28,493 bases of DNA. It comes from Paulinella micropora. Taxonomy: Eukaryota > Cercozoa > Imbricatea > Euglyphida. The DNA lies in contig BJOX01000033.1 of the NCBI GenBank assembly GCA_009731375.1, positions 1,314,893 through 1,343,385 on the forward strand, given 5' to 3'. Shown here in pieces: positions 27,706 through 28,493 of the stretch. Within the stretch, counting starts at the first letter, position 1, and each line of letters begins with the position of its first letter. The translations under genes were made by a program, and so were the position numbers. Under the pieces are notes generated by a model. That model saw only the letters and a program-made list of their open reading frames with translations, searched no databases and was not told where the DNA came from.

Positions 27706-27875
27706 CCTACCTACCTACCTACCTATCTACCTACCTACCTACCTACCTACCTACCTACCTACCTGCCTGTATGTATGTATGTATGTATGTATGTATGTAT
27801 GTATGTATGTATGCACATGCATGCATGCATGTATGTATGTATTTATGTATGTATGTATGTGTGTATGTATGTATG

Positions 27876-27907
<32 letters not shown>

Positions 27908-28106
27908 TGAATGAATGTATGAATGTATGTATGTATGTATGTATGTATGTATTTATGTGTGTATGTATGTATGTATGTATGTATGTATGAATGTATGTAT
28001 GTATGTATGTATGTATGTATGTATGTATGTATGTCTGTATGTATGTATGTATGTATGTATGTGTGTATGTATGTATGTATGAATGTATGTATGTATGTAT
28101 GTATGA
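27551..28106. repeat. TATC / TACC array followed by (GTAT)n array
   Basis: TATC and TACC to about 27768, then GTAT with GTGT, GAAT and GCAT variants to 28106. The plus strand passes from pyrimidine-rich to purine-containing units at about 27770. Confidence 0.95.
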
Positions 28107-28168
28107 GCCGTGTTGTTGTATATATTGTGTGTATATAGGAGCCGCTGTGGTTGATGAATCAAAAGAAC

Positions 28169-28280
28169 CAGCAGCACGTCTACCGAGTGGTCTAACATAC
28201 CCAATTGCATCATTCATCATTCACAGTGATAATTTACTCATCGTTCATGATTGTTCAGCAGCACGTCTACCGAGTGGTCT
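28169..28280. repeat. Duplicated 25-bp motif CAGCAGCACGTCTACCGAGT...
   Basis: CAGCAGCACGTCTACCGAGT followed by GGTCT occurs at about 28169-28193 and again at about 28256-28280. The ACCGAGTGGTCTAA part resembles the 5' D-arm region of Ser/Leu tRNAs, hinting at tRNA-derived repeat 5' ends. No matching B box follows either copy. Confidence 0.6.
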
Positions 28281-28289
28281 GAAGAATGC

Positions 28290-28290
<1 letters not shown>

Positions 28291-28384
<94 letters not shown>
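28291..28384. repeat. (ATT)n microsatellite
   Basis: About 31 copies of ATT with one C interruption. Confidence 0.95.
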
Positions 28385-28385
<1 letters not shown>

Positions 28386-28386
28386 G

Positions 28387-28461
28387 GACACCGTGATAGC
28401 CCAGTGGTCAAGTTCTACCATCTGGGCCCTGTCGCCAGTTCGATTCCCGTCGGTGCCACCA
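28387..28461 (+). other. tRNA-like element (tRNA-derived SINE head or tRNA pseudogene)
   Basis: 75 nt with A-box-like TAGCCCAGTGG (28397-28407), B-box-like AGTTCGATTCC (28437-28447), a near-complete acceptor pairing (GACACCG with CGGTGCC) and an encoded ACCA end (28458-28461). T and D stems pair poorly and no clear anticodon loop can be drawn, so a working tRNA is unlikely. It starts right after the ATT microsatellite. Confidence 0.45.
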
Positions 28462-28493
28462 GTATTTTCATTGAACATACCGGTCTATCTGGA

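Noticed and set aside
25229-28220. Frames of [15 protein letters not shown] and SIHPSIHP
   Set aside because: Translations of GTAT and CATC tetramers; not genes.
28387-28461. Functional tRNA gene
   Set aside because: Boxes, acceptor pairing and length fit, but D and T stems do not pair and no anticodon loop is clear.

Overview
This is a repeat-rich nuclear window from a eukaryote. Coding stretches are split by short GT-AG introns of about 60-215 nt, intergenic space is long, mobile-element remains are common, and about 7 kb is almost pure microsatellite. No bacterial operon, rRNA or CRISPR signal is visible. Short introns that share a palindromic element, together with a Ty1/copia-type element, suggest an alga or other protist with a large genome; a dinoflagellate is one possibility. 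The sequence alone does not settle this. Five runs of N (17435, 21911, 22222, 24205, 25055) show it is a scaffold.

Layout. (1) 3-2205, plus strand: the 3' part of a three-exon gene. It encodes a CX2CX8CX2C cysteine cluster, an RNase-H-like transposase-type core resembling the DUF7869 group, a SAP-like segment and a C-terminal RanBP2-type zinc finger. (2) About 3010-9430: a decayed Ty1/copia retrotransposon in minus orientation (gag with CCHC knuckle, DSG protease, GAG-pre/integrase, RT, RNase H). The RT-RNase H block (about 3097-5159) lies in the opposite orientation. Turning it round restores reading frame at both joints, so this is an internal inversion. (3) 10.0-11.0 kb: a small coding remnant, then an array of TGCAT-centred palindromes. 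(4) 11.3-20.95 kb: two divergent, intron-bearing, frameshifted genes. The minus-strand gene (16183 to about 11739) is unrecognised. The plus-strand gene (about 16633-20812) ends in a beta-class (N4/N6-type) DNA-methyltransferase-like domain and a Cys/His cluster. Some 14 copies of the palindrome ACTTTTATGCATAAAAGT, perfect or degenerate, occur only in this block, mostly in introns or non-coding gaps. They look like introner-type insertions. (5) 20.97-28.4 kb: a microsatellite cluster (ATTT, TTTTC, CT, CTTT, GTTAT, TATC, CTTA, GTAT, ATT) with short islands of unique sequence. The islands include a possible non-LTR 3' end, a tandem repeat of about 174 bp with tRNA-like promoter boxes, a long hairpin and a tRNA-like element at the end.

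The most interesting part is block 4: a methyltransferase-like gene and a divergent unknown gene sharing one family of palindromic intron inserts. Most coding pieces in blocks 2-4 shift frame every few hundred bases, several times at homopolymers. It is open whether these are pseudogenes or consensus errors in the assembly.
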